Source of the DNA: Desulfocapsa sp.
GTDB taxonomy: Bacteria; Desulfobacterota; Desulfobulbia; Desulfobulbales; Desulfocapsaceae
NCBI GenBank assembly: GCA_029934815.1
Contig: JAOZLM010000031.1
Span: forward strand, 1 to 13,381
Direction: 5' to 3'
Length of the DNA stretch: 13,381 bases
Shown piece after piece: positions 1 through 7,608 of the stretch (position 1 is the stretch's first letter; each line of letters begins with the position of its first letter). The notes beneath the pieces are model-generated. The model saw only the letters and a program-made list of their open reading frames with translations. It searched no databases and had not been told where the DNA came from. A program made the position numbers and the translations under genes.

Positions 1-1380
1 AGTAGTTTTACTGCTGTTCCCGAGCAGGCCAAGCTGCTTATCTTTGTCCTGGCTTTTCTGGGATTTGGTTCAAAGGCCGGTATTTTCCCCCTCCACATCT
101 GGCTGCCAAAGGCTCACCCGGCTGCGCCAAGTCATGTTTCTGCCATTATGTCAGGCGTGATGATTAAAATGGGAATTTATGGAATTTTCCGCATGTACCT
201 GCTCCTTGAGCCTGCAACTCCTATTATTGGTCAAATTGTACTGGTGACCGGTATGGTTACCGGGATTCTGGGCGTAGTTTACGCACTTGCCAAACAGGAT
301 ATCAAGCAGCTGCTGGCTTACAGCTCAGTGGAAAACATCGGCATTATCCTCATCGGTATGGGAATTGGTATGATAGGTGTATCCGAACAGAATCAGGCCA
401 TGGCCTTTTTCGGTTTTGCCGGATCTTTCCTGCATGTCTTTAACCATTCCATCTTTAAATCTTTACTCTTTATGGGAGCCGGTTCGGTACTCCATAAGGC
501 CAAAACCAAAAACATCGAGGAACTCGGTGGGCTAATGAAACGAATGCCCGTTACCGGACGTTCATTTCTGGCTGGGTCCGTGGCCATTTCCGGGTTGCCT
601 CCCTTTAGTGGATTTATTGGTGAGTTCCTGATTTATTACGGAGCATTCCAGGGACTGACCGGAGAAAAACTGCCTTTTATTCTGACCGTACTGGCCATTA
701 TATCCATGGCAGTAATCGGCGGCATGGCAACAGCCTGTTTTACTAAGGTGGTTGGCCTGGCTTTTCTTGGTGAGCCAAGGACCGAACAGGCTGCAAATGC
801 CAGTGAATCGGGTATTGCCATGGGAGCAATTATGGCAGTTATGGCACTTTCCTGTCTCATTATCGGTGTCTACCCCGCACCGTTTATCCGCCTCGCATTC
901 AGTGGCATGCAGGACATTTCACTGGTCAGCGGCTTTAACACAGATTCTTTTATGCTGATTGTGACTCAGCTTTCCAGAACAGCGATACTCTTTATCGCTA
1001 TCTTGGTAGCGGTCAGTATTTTTCGTAAGATACTGTATGCCAAAAAACAGATCGGCAGCGGCGGTACCTGGGGTTGCGGTTTTACCCAACCAACAGTTCG
1101 CATGCAGTACACCGGAACTTCCTACGCCTATGAAATGGTGCAATTCTTTAATCCCTTTGTACCCATAAAAGATGCATATTCAGGAATCAAAAAGATCTTC
1201 CCCGGCCAGACAACCTGGCAGAGTGAGGTTACAGATATAGCCGAAACCGGTTTTCAGCGTTATCTGACAACACCGATGCTGAAACTGATCAATAAACTGA
1301 AATGGATCCAGCACGGTCACATTCAGCTCTATATCGGCTATATCATCGTGGCGATTATTGTTCTGCTCCTCTTTTTATAA
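1..1380 (+). CDS. hyfB: HyfB-like antiporter-type membrane subunit (5'-truncated by window edge)
   Basis: Integral membrane subunit of the NuoL/NuoM/MrpD superfamily, expected to form part of the ion-translocating arm of a group 4 hydrogenase-like complex. The reading frame is open from base 1, so the N-terminus lies outside the window; about 459 residues are visible, against roughly 670 for E. coli HyfB. The visible part begins just before the conserved helix 7/8 block (GSKAG, then PLHIWLPKAHPAAPS), with the conserved Lys in GSKAG at about visible residue 25. Further family motifs are LAYSSVENIGI and HVFNHSIFKSLLFMGAGS. The C-terminal extension (TWGCGF, then RMQYTGTSYAYE) is typical of HycC/HyfB and argues against NuoM. 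A final hydrophobic helix ends the protein. It is the first visible gene of the operon, 29 bp before the NuoH-like gene. The symbol is by homology only, because the complex probably is not a hydrogenase. Confidence 0.9.
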   Translation, partial: SSFTAVPEQAKLLIFVLAFLGFGSKAGIFPLHIWLPKAHPAAPSHVSAIMSGVMIKMGIYGIFRMYLLLEPATPIIGQIVLVTGMVTGILGVVYALAKQDIKQLLAYSSVENIGIILIGMGIGMIGVSEQNQAMAFFGFAGSFLHVFNHSIFKSLLFMGAGSVLHKAKTKNIEELGGLMKRMPVTGRSFLAGSVAISGLPPFSGFIGEFLIYYGAFQGLTGEKLPFILTVLAIISMAVIGGMATACFTKVVGLAFLGEPRTEQAANASESGIAMGAIMAVMALSCLIIGVYPAPFIRLAFSGMQDISLVSGFNTDSFMLIVTQLSRTAILFIAILVAVSIFRKILYAKKQIGSGGTWGCGFTQPTVRMQYTGTSYAYEMVQFFNPFVPIKDAYSGIKKIFPGQTTWQSEVTDIAETGFQRYLTTPMLKLINKLKWIQHGHIQLYIGYIIVAIIVLLLFL

Positions 1381-1409
1381 ATATCAGAAAATACGATTAG
1401 GAATATACA

Positions 1410-2327
1410 ATGGAATCTGTACTCTCATTTTGCTTTGCTGTTGCAATAGCGCCTCTTCTGCCCGCTGTAATCCAGAAGACAAAGGCCTATTTTGCCGGTA
1501 AGCAGGGACCGCCTCTGCTTATCAACTACTACACCATGATCAAACTCTTTAAAAAGGGCTCGGTCTATTCAACCAGTACCAGTTTTGTTTTCAAGCTGGG
1601 ACCTGTTGTGGGTTTTTCCACCAGCCTTATGATGCTGCTCTATTTTCCCATGGCTGAAGTGGCACCGCTCTTCTCCTTTCACGGGGATGTGCTTATCCTC
1701 TTTTATCTGATGGGACTGGGGCGTTTTTTTACCATCCTTGCAGCCCTAGATACGGCATCCCCCTTTGAGGGAATGGGTGCTGCCCGCGAAGCTTTCTTTT
1801 CCACTCTTGCGGAAATGACAATCTTTGCCATCCTCATCCTGTTCTTTAAATTAACCGGAAGCTTAAGCTTTTATGAATTCTTTTCAGGCGATCATGTAAT
1901 TGATCTCATGGGAGAATACAGCGCATTGCTTATTCTGGTTGTTGTAGGACTCTATGTGGTTATGCTCACCGAGAACTCTCGGGTACCGGTGGACGATCCG
2001 GCAACACATCTTGAACTCACCATGATCCATGAAGTAATGATCCTTGATCATTCCGGACCGGATCTGGCACTCATTGAGTTGGGAGCCTGGTTTAAGCTGC
2101 TTTTTTACTCCGGTTTTCTTGCCCGTCTTATCGACCCTTTTCATGCCGATAATGTCATTGTCAACGGCCTGCTCTTCTATGCTGTTGTAACCTTTATCTA
2201 CATAAGCATCGGTGTGGTTGAGTCTATTACTGCCAGATACAAAATGCCTCAGGTGCCCAAATTTATCCTGACGCCATTTATTCTGGTCTTTTTTGTAATC
2301 ATTCTGAGCATGGGGGTAATGCAATGA
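1410..2327 (+). CDS. hyfC: HyfC/NuoH-like membrane anchor subunit
   Basis: Membrane subunit that joins the peripheral redox arm to the membrane arm; it corresponds to NuoH of complex I and HycD/HyfC of formate hydrogenlyases. The 305-residue length fits HyfC/HycD. Diagnostic motifs are visible: the cytoplasmic loop LDTASPFEGMGAAREAFF (about residues 113-130) and ENSRVPVDDPATHLELTMIH (about 188-207) followed by a Glu-containing stretch and LDHSGPDLALIE. Both loops are rich in conserved charged residues at the interface with the large and small subunits. The remainder is a series of hydrophobic helices. The start is supported by AGGAA at 1399-1403, six bases before ATG. Its stop overlaps the next start (ATGA), which implies translational coupling. 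Confidence 0.93.
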   Translation: MESVLSFCFAVAIAPLLPAVIQKTKAYFAGKQGPPLLINYYTMIKLFKKGSVYSTSTSFVFKLGPVVGFSTSLMMLLYFPMAEVAPLFSFHGDVLILFYLMGLGRFFTILAALDTASPFEGMGAAREAFFSTLAEMTIFAILILFFKLTGSLSFYEFFSGDHVIDLMGEYSALLILVVVGLYVVMLTENSRVPVDDPATHLELTMIHEVMILDHSGPDLALIELGAWFKLLFYSGFLARLIDPFHADNVIVNGLLFYAVVTFIYISIGVVESITARYKMPQVPKFILTPFILVFFVIILSMGVMQ

Positions 2328-3010
2328 TTGACCTATCCAGTGCTTTTTTCTCTACAAACCATTTATCAGATGCCCTTATGTCGCTGACTATCCTCTCGGT
2401 TCTGATGTCGCTTGGTTCAAACAGACTCATGGCTCTTGTAAAAATCATGGCTTTCCAGGGTATTGTAGTGTCCTTGACACCACTCTTCCTGGAGCATCAT
2501 GAGGCTATGAGTTTCAGTTCCATAATCCTTCTCCAGGTCATGCTGGTCATCAAAGGAATGCTTATTCCGGGCTTTATGTATGCTGCTGTGAAAAAAATCA
2601 AAATTCAGCGGGAAGTTGAACCGATTATCGGTTATCACGCCTCTCTCTTTGCAGGTTTGGTTTTTATTCTGCTAGGAGCATTCATTGCCAACCGTCTGCA
2701 TATTTCCCTGCCAGTTGAAAATGATCTGCTGCTGATTACTGCCATCACCACACTCTCTTCCGGACTCTTTCTCCTGATGAGCCGCAGAAAGGCCATCACC
2801 CAGGTAATCGGTTACCTGATGATGGAAAATGGCATTTACCTGATCGGTACAGCCCTTGCCAAGGAAACCCACACCATGTATGTAGTGGAATTTGGGGTGT
2901 TACTGGATCTCCTGGTGGGAATTATGATTATGGGGATCATCCTTCATAATATCAACTCTTCCTATAATGATGTTGATACCGCTCTGCTCGGTCAACTTAA
3001 AGACAATTAA
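2324..3010 (+). CDS. hyfE: HyfE-like membrane subunit
   Basis: Small multi-helix membrane protein of the hydrogenase-4 component E family (228 residues; E. coli HyfE is about 216). The C-terminal half resembles NuoK/MrpC. A motif QVIGYLMMENGIYLIG at about 160-175 puts a glutamate (E168) inside a membrane helix, and further acidic residues (E189, D195) sit in the last helix region. Such buried acids are expected to lie on the ion pathway, which is inference from complex I. The ATG overlaps the stop of the NuoH-like gene by four bases, with a G-rich Shine-Dalgarno stretch at 2312-2316. HyfE genes are found in group 4 hydrogenase, Mrp-like and Ehr operons, so this gene does not by itself define the substrate. 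Confidence 0.88.
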   Translation: MIDLSSAFFSTNHLSDALMSLTILSVLMSLGSNRLMALVKIMAFQGIVVSLTPLFLEHHEAMSFSSIILLQVMLVIKGMLIPGFMYAAVKKIKIQREVEPIIGYHASLFAGLVFILLGAFIANRLHISLPVENDLLLITAITTLSSGLFLLMSRRKAITQVIGYLMMENGIYLIGTALAKETHTMYVVEFGVLLDLLVGIMIMGIILHNINSSYNDVDTALLGQLKDN

Positions 3011-3026
3011 GGTATAAGGTTATAAC

Positions 3027-4457
3027 ATGTTAGAACTTACAACTATCATCCCTTTCTTTGCCGGAATTGCCGCAATGTTCATGCCAGTACGGGTGGGTCG
3101 CGGTATTCTGGTACTGACCGCTCTGCTGCATTTGCAGTTATCGGTCATGGGCTGGCTAGGGAAAATCACTCCGGCATTCCCCGAATATTTTACTGTGACT
3201 AATGAGGGAATGCTGATCCTGCTGGTCACCTCGTTTGTTTTTCTCTTTATCTCCATCTACGCAGTGTCGTATATGAGTGAAGCAGAGATCTCCAGTGAGC
3301 CGATTTACACCGGTTGCACCCTCTTCTTTCTCTCCACCATGACCATGGTTACCATGGCCGATCATATCATCATGCTGTGGGTTGCCATTGAAGCTACAAC
3401 CCTTATGAGTGCGCCACTAATTTTTCTCCATCGTTCCAAAACAGCCCTTGAAGCCACCTGGAAATATGTGATGATCTGTTCGGTTGGTATCGCTCTTGCC
3501 TTGCTTGGCTGCTTTTTTGTGGTCATGTCCATGGATCTTGGTGGTATTCACGTACCTATCACCTTCAGCTCTCTTGGCACTGTTGCCGACAAACTTGACC
3601 CTGTCTGGCTCAAGGCCGGATTTATCTTTCTTGTTATCGGCTACGGAACCAAAATGGGACTTGCTCCCATGCACACATGGCTTCCAGACGCCCATAGTGA
3701 GGCACCAAGCCCTGCATCTGCGTTGCTGTCCGGTGCTCTTCTCAACTGTGCATTTCTTGGCGTCTACCGTGGCCATCAACTGCTCTATCAAGCTGGTCTT
3801 GGTGATTTTTCCAGTAACATTCTGGTGGGATTCGGACTGTTTTCCATGCTTATCGCCGCTATCTTTATCTTCTATCAAACCGGCTACAAAAGAATGCTTG
3901 CCTACTCCAGTATCGAGAATATGGGCATCATTGCCTTTGGTATCGGCATTGGCGGGTTAGCCACCTATGGTGCCATGCTCCATCTGATTCATCACTCGCT
4001 GATCAAATCGTCACTCTTCCTTTCTTCGGGTAATATTTTATTGGGCTATGGAAGTAAACTTGTCGATAAAACCGGTAATATGGCCAAACTCTTTCCCAAA
4101 ACTTTTACAGCTTTTTTTGCGGGATTTGCAGGAATTTCCGGATTCCCACCCTTTGGTATCTTTATCAGCGAGCTACTGATAATCATTGGAGCTTTTCAGC
4201 AAGGCAGAGGCGTGGTTGTCAGTATTTTTATCTTTGCACTGATTCTAATCTTTGCCGGAGCATCCCGACTGGTTACCAAGATGTGTTTTGCCTCCTGTGA
4301 AAATCCTGAAATCCTGGTGAAAGAAAACTGGGCAAGAACCCTACCTTCTTTCGCCCTACTGGCTGCATCACTGGCCCTCTGTATCTGGCTGCCGGACAGC
4401 ATTTACGACACAATAATTTCGGCAATTGCCACCATTGGAGGAAGCGTCAATGGCTAA
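3027..4457 (+). CDS. hyfF: HyfF-like antiporter-type membrane subunit
   Basis: Second NuoL/M/N-type subunit visible in the operon, 476 residues and complete at both ends, slightly shorter than E. coli HyfF (about 526). Signature features are a helix-5 glutamate (E122 in WVAIEATTLMSAPL), a Lys in TWKY (K146), the broken-helix lysine K209 in YGTKMGLAPMHTWLPDAHSEA, and LAYSSIENMGIIAFGIGIGG followed by HLIHHSLIKSSLFLSSGNIL. These are the residues expected to carry protons or sodium in this superfamily. HTWLPDAH, in place of the WLPKAH of the first gene, fits HyfF/HycC-paralogue assignment. Shine-Dalgarno AAGG lies at 3016-3019, seven bases before ATG. Its last eight bases overlap the start of the large-subunit gene. 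No HyfD-like gene separates it from HyfE, unlike the E. coli hyf order. Confidence 0.9.
   Translation: MLELTTIIPFFAGIAAMFMPVRVGRGILVLTALLHLQLSVMGWLGKITPAFPEYFTVTNEGMLILLVTSFVFLFISIYAVSYMSEAEISSEPIYTGCTLFFLSTMTMVTMADHIIMLWVAIEATTLMSAPLIFLHRSKTALEATWKYVMICSVGIALALLGCFFVVMSMDLGGIHVPITFSSLGTVADKLDPVWLKAGFIFLVIGYGTKMGLAPMHTWLPDAHSEAPSPASALLSGALLNCAFLGVYRGHQLLYQAGLGDFSSNILVGFGLFSMLIAAIFIFYQTGYKRMLAYSSIENMGIIAFGIGIGGLATYGAMLHLIHHSLIKSSLFLSSGNILLGYGSKLVDKTGNMAKLFPKTFTAFFAGFAGISGFPPFGIFISELLIIIGAFQQGRGVVVSIFIFALILIFAGASRLVTKMCFASCENPEILVKENWARTLPSFALLAASLALCIWLPDSIYDTIISAIATIGGSVNG
4437..4443 (+). promoter_or_regulatory. Shine-Dalgarno deciding the large-subunit start
   Basis: GGAGGAA, six bases upstream of the ATG at 4450, lies inside the end of the hyfF-like gene. 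It fixes ATG 4450 as the start and argues against the in-frame TTG at 4426, which would add eight residues and has no comparable site. Confidence 0.85.
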
Positions 4458-5958
4458 TTTAATGCATATTCAAAATAACGAACGGCTCAATCGGGCCAAT
4501 ATACCCCATCTTGATTTTAACTCTTTTCGTAAGGAGTTGCTGGATCTTGCAGCAAATGGTGGTCAAATTGTCCAGTTTTTTGCCTATGAGGACCAGGGAA
4601 CGTTCAAGCTGCTGGCTATCATGCGGCATAACTGGAAACTTTTTGTCGCCGGCTGCGATGCCCCGGATACTTTCGAATCATTGACAGCAGAATCTGAAAA
4701 GTTCCATATGTTCGAAAGAGAAATTGGTGAACAATACGGACTTAAAGCTGACGGACACCCCTGGCTGAAGATGGTACGCTACCATAAGAACTATACCGGC
4801 AAAAAAGATGTATTCGGTAATGATTACAGTGAAGATATTCCCGGTAAATATCCCTATTTCACTGTGGAAGGAGAGACCGTCCATGAAGTCGCTGTAGGAC
4901 CGGTTCACGCTGGAATCATCGAACCGGGACATTTTCGTTTCCAGTGCTGCGGTGAACGGGTGTTCCATCTGGAAATTCAGCTTGGCTATCAACATCGCGG
5001 TGTTGAAAAACTGTTGCAAACCGTACCATTTAAACGTTTGCCCATCATCGCTGAAACCATTGCCGGAGATACTACCATCGGCCATGGTCTCTGTCAGGCA
5101 CAGGCCATTGAGGCACTGGCTGGTCTAAAGGTTGATGAGGGCGCATCCATTGTGCGGACCATCGCCCTTGAAATGGAGCGTATTGCTAACCATATCGGTG
5201 ATCTTGGTGCATTAAGCCTCGATGTAGCTTTCAACCCTCCTGCCGCTTATTTTGGTAGAATCAGGGGTGAATACCTGAACCTTACCCAGATCCTCGGTGG
5301 AAACCGTTTTGGCCGTGGCCTGGTACGTCCTGGCGGAGTCACCCATGTGATGGGAGATGAACAGAAACAGCTGCTGCGCGACAAGCTGGCTGAACTCACT
5401 CCTGAAGTTGAGCATGTCAATGACCTGATTTTCTCCGCACCCAGCGTTCTCGGCCGTTTTGACGGTACCGGAACGGTGAGTCATGAAAATGCCGAAAAAA
5501 TTGGACTGGTCGGTTATGCCGGTAGGGCTAACGGCCTTCCCTATGATGCCAGAGTTACCTTTCCCACCGAATGTTACAGTGACCTACCCGCCAATGAGAA
5601 CGAAAAAACTGATGGCGATGTATGTTCACGTGCCACTGTGCGGCGAGAAGAGATCATGCACTCCACAGCGCTGATCAACAGCCTGCTTGACAGAACTGAA
5701 GAGGCAGCAAGCTACATTCCACAGGAAGTAGAGCTTTCGCCCGACTCCTTTGTCGTATCCATTAATGAAGGCTGGCGGGGAGAAGTTTCCCATTGTCTGC
5801 TCACCGATGAAAAGGGCGATATTCTACGCTACAAGGTCAAGGATCCATCCTTTCATAACTGGACAGGACTGGCACTTTCCCTGCGTGACACAGGAATTTC
5901 AGACTTCCCACTATGCAATAAGAGCTTTAACCTCTCTTACTGCGGATTCGATATTTAA
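4450..5958 (+). CDS. hyfG: NuoC-NuoD fused large subunit, Ni-Fe ligands absent (Ehr-type)
   Basis: Catalytic-type large subunit homologous to HycE/HyfG, 502 residues. The N-terminal NuoC-like domain (about 1-135) carries the FEREIGEQYGLKADGHPWLK motif at 89-107 region. The NuoD/49-kDa domain follows, beginning VGPVHAGIIEPGHFRF (about 149-164) and LGYQHRGVEKL (178-188). Group 4 hydrogenases bind Ni-Fe through ERICGxC near the start of this domain and DPCxxC near the C-terminus. Here the first site reads ETIAGDTTIGH (202-212) and the second KDPSFHNW (464-471), so all four cysteines are replaced (A205, T208, S467, N470) while the flanking residues align. The polypeptide also runs about 31 residues beyond the second site, a tail that Ni-dependent proteolysis would remove in many true hydrogenases. 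This matches the energy-converting hydrogenase-related (Ehr) class known from Geobacter and other anaerobes. The true substrate is unknown. The symbol is homology-based only. Confidence 0.92.
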   Translation: MANLMHIQNNERLNRANIPHLDFNSFRKELLDLAANGGQIVQFFAYEDQGTFKLLAIMRHNWKLFVAGCDAPDTFESLTAESEKFHMFEREIGEQYGLKADGHPWLKMVRYHKNYTGKKDVFGNDYSEDIPGKYPYFTVEGETVHEVAVGPVHAGIIEPGHFRFQCCGERVFHLEIQLGYQHRGVEKLLQTVPFKRLPIIAETIAGDTTIGHGLCQAQAIEALAGLKVDEGASIVRTIALEMERIANHIGDLGALSLDVAFNPPAAYFGRIRGEYLNLTQILGGNRFGRGLVRPGGVTHVMGDEQKQLLRDKLAELTPEVEHVNDLIFSAPSVLGRFDGTGTVSHENAEKIGLVGYAGRANGLPYDARVTFPTECYSDLPANENEKTDGDVCSRATVRREEIMHSTALINSLLDRTEEAASYIPQEVELSPDSFVVSINEGWRGEVSHCLLTDEKGDILRYKVKDPSFHNWTGLALSLRDTGISDFPLCNKSFNLSYCGFDI

Positions 5959-5969
5959 TAGGTGTATCC

Positions 5970-6713
5970 ATGTTAAAAGTAATACAAAACAGATTAGAAC
6001 AGGGGTATCGAACATCCAAATACCCCAAAGAACCCATTGAACTCTATAAGCGGTTCCGCGGGCTGCCAAAAGTTAACAGCAAGTGTGACACTGCACTGGT
6101 AAAACGCTGTGCAGATGCCTGCCCTCAGGACGCCATCAATACCGAGACAAAGCAAATTGATCTTGGTCGCTGCGTTTTTTGCGGCTTGTGCGAAACCCTC
6201 TCCGAAGGAGAGTTTGCACAATTCAGCAGTAACTTTGAGATGGGAACTTCCAGCCGTGACGATCTCTTTACCCACGGTGATTTACCAGCTCTGGCAGAAC
6301 ACTCAAAAAAGCATTTCAAAAAGCTTTTTGGCCGTTCGCTGCAGCTGCGTCAGATTTCTGCTGGTGGCTGCAATGCCTGTGAAGCGGACACCAACGTTTT
6401 GAATACTCCATTTTTTGATCTGCAGCGTTTTGGTATTCAATTTGTGGCCTCACCGCGTCATGCCGATGGTATCCATGTCACCGGGCCAATCTCTCAAAAT
6501 ATGCGTCAGGCAACAATCACCACATGGGAGTCTATCCCCAGTCCAAAGGTTGTGATTGCCAGCGGAGCATGTGCTATTTCCGGCGGACCTTTTTATGGGA
6601 GTAGTGAAATTATCGGAGACTTAAACAGCTTGATTCCCGTGGATCTGTATATTCCGGGGTGCCCTCCCCATCCGCTGACCACGCTGCATGCCCTGCTGAA
6701 ATATTTTAAATAA
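5970..6713 (+). CDS. hyfI: Fused ferredoxin-NuoB-like small subunit (HyfH+HyfI type)
   Basis: Iron-sulfur electron-transfer subunit of 247 residues. An N-terminal ferredoxin-like region contains C39, C47, C51-Pro and CVFCGLC (C68, C71, C74); there is no second CP after the latter motif. Taken together the four cysteines C51, C68, C71 and C74 can hold one [4Fe-4S] cluster, whereas the canonical HyfH/NuoI protein has ligands for two. A NuoB/HycG-like domain follows from about 120: GGCNACEAD (C134, C137), GACAISGGPF (C201) and PGCPPHP (C231). These supply the four ligands of the proximal cluster and the conserved Glu after CxxC. HyfH and HyfI are separate proteins in E. coli; here they are one chain. 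Shine-Dalgarno GGTG lies five bases before ATG, 11 bp after the large-subunit stop. It is the last gene before the terminator. Confidence 0.92.
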   Translation: MLKVIQNRLEQGYRTSKYPKEPIELYKRFRGLPKVNSKCDTALVKRCADACPQDAINTETKQIDLGRCVFCGLCETLSEGEFAQFSSNFEMGTSSRDDLFTHGDLPALAEHSKKHFKKLFGRSLQLRQISAGGCNACEADTNVLNTPFFDLQRFGIQFVASPRHADGIHVTGPISQNMRQATITTWESIPSPKVVIASGACAISGGPFYGSSEIIGDLNSLIPVDLYIPGCPPHPLTTLHALLKYFK

Positions 6714-6727
6714 ACAGCTTACTCTCG

Positions 6728-6784
6728 AGTCGACCCGGCTACTCCCTGCGATGCTCAAAACATCTGCTCTGGGTCGACTTTTTT
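6728..6784 (+). terminator. Rho-independent terminator of the Ehr operon
   Basis: Perfect 9-bp inverted repeat AGTCGACCC (6728-6736) / GGGTCGACT (6771-6779), directly followed by T residues to 6784. The 34-base loop can form an inner GATG/CATC stem. It lies 15 bases after the last stop codon and separates the operon from the carbonic anhydrase gene. Confidence 0.8.
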
Positions 6785-6904
6785 GTTCCCTTCACTTAGC
6801 TTTCCTCACCCGGCACCTTCCCCGTTCTCCATTGCATTTTTTCAAAAAAAGAGCTATGAATGACGTTTGTTGCAAATTGAAACGAAGTACAATTTTTTGA
6901 ACTT

Positions 6905-6910
6905 TATAAT
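6905..6910 (+). promoter_or_regulatory. Candidate -10 box for the carbonic anhydrase gene
   Basis: A consensus TATAAT lies 29 bases upstream of the ATG in an A/T-rich stretch. No good -35 element sits at the usual 16-18 base spacing (TTGAAA at 6877-6882 is 22 bases away), so an activator-dependent promoter or a chance match are both possible. Confidence 0.4.
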
Positions 6911-6939
6911 ATAACAAATGTATCAGCCGGGAGAACACC

Positions 6940-7530
6940 ATGGGAAAATCAATCATGCCAAGCCCAGAATTGGCACTACAGCAGCTTTTGGACGGCAACA
7001 AACGATTTGTTGACACTTCACTCACCCACCCTAACCAGGACAGCGACCGACGCATTGCCCTTGGTGATGGACAGGCCCCCTTTGCCGCAGTCCTGGCCTG
7101 TGCTGACTCCCGCGTCCCGCCAGAGGTCCTTTTTGACCAGGGACTAGGCGATCTCTTTGTTGTTCGGGTTGCTGGTAATATTCTGAACGATCAGTTGCTG
7201 GGCAGCCTGGAGTATGCTGCAGCTCATTTAGACACCCCACTCATTGTTGTCCTGGGACACACCAGTTGTGGTGCCATTGGTGCCGTAGCTCAAGGCGTAG
7301 AACTCGAAGGTCATATTGCATCACTGATTCCTGCCATTCAACCAGCTGTCGATAAAGTTCGGGATCAGGAGGGCGACCTTACCGATAATGCGGCACGTGA
7401 AGTAGCCAAAATGACTGCAATCCAACTTCAGGAATCCCAACCAATTATGGCGGACTTAGTAAAAGAAGGTAAGCTCAAAATCGTTCCAGCATTTTATGAA
7501 CTTGAAAGCGGTGAAGTAAATCTTTTGTAA
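6940..7530 (+). CDS. Beta-class carbonic anhydrase
   Basis: Zinc enzyme that interconverts CO2 and bicarbonate, 196 residues, a normal length for the bacterial beta class. The family motifs are complete: CADSR with C54, D56 and R58, and GHTSCGAIG with H107 and C110. C54, H107 and C110 are the expected zinc ligands, and D56/R58 the catalytic dyad that gates the metal site. NKRFV near residue 20 and RVAGN at 76-80 are also typical. No signal peptide is visible, so it is predicted cytoplasmic. The start has a good Shine-Dalgarno (GGGAG, 6929-6933, six bases before ATG). A terminator precedes the gene and another terminator-like hairpin follows, so it is probably monocistronic. A supply of bicarbonate for carboxylation or CO2 handling is the likely role; a direct link to the upstream complex is not shown. 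Confidence 0.95.
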   Translation: MGKSIMPSPELALQQLLDGNKRFVDTSLTHPNQDSDRRIALGDGQAPFAAVLACADSRVPPEVLFDQGLGDLFVVRVAGNILNDQLLGSLEYAAAHLDTPLIVVLGHTSCGAIGAVAQGVELEGHIASLIPAIQPAVDKVRDQEGDLTDNAAREVAKMTAIQLQESQPIMADLVKEGKLKIVPAFYELESGEVNLL

Positions 7531-7558
7531 GCCACTATAAATATGCTCGTATGTTTAC

Positions 7559-7587
7559 TTGACTACCGCCTAACGCAGGTATATGAT
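7559..7587 (+). promoter_or_regulatory. Sigma70-type promoter upstream of the lipoprotein/Lnb-like pair
   Basis: TTGACT (7559-7564) and TATGAT (7582-7587) are separated by exactly 17 bases. Each hexamer matches consensus at five of six positions. Expected transcription start is near 7594, upstream of the hairpin at 7609-7643. Confidence 0.55.
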
Positions 7588-7608
7588 TATTAACGATTCT
7601 CCATAGCA

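Noticed and set aside
1884..2324. Long open frame antisense to the NuoH-like gene
   Set aside because: Composition and position are those of a shadow of the strongly recognised plus-strand gene; no start signal.
3417..3960. Open frames on both strands inside the HyfF-like gene
   Set aside because: All overlap a clear family member and show no recognisable protein features of their own.
4426..4449. TTG at 4426 as the large-subunit start
   Set aside because: ATG 4450 has a near-ideal Shine-Dalgarno (GGAGGAA at 4437-4443); the TTG does not.
1..6713. Reading the operon as a true hydrogenase-4 / formate hydrogenlyase
   Set aside because: The large subunit lacks both Ni-Fe cysteine pairs, and no formate dehydrogenase or hyp gene is in view.
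1..6713. Reading the operon as part of respiratory complex I
   Set aside because: NuoC and NuoD are fused, the NuoB-like domain has CxxC and not the tandem CC of NuoB, and HyfB- and HyfE-type genes are present.
6792..7055. Minus-strand frame across the start of the carbonic anhydrase gene
   Set aside because: Overlaps a certain gene and its ribosome binding site; no independent support.
6940..7530. DAB-type CO2 uptake system formed by the NuoL-like subunits and the carbonic anhydrase
   Set aside because: The carbonic anhydrase is an ordinary soluble beta-class protein, not DabA, and a terminator separates it from the antiporter-like genes.
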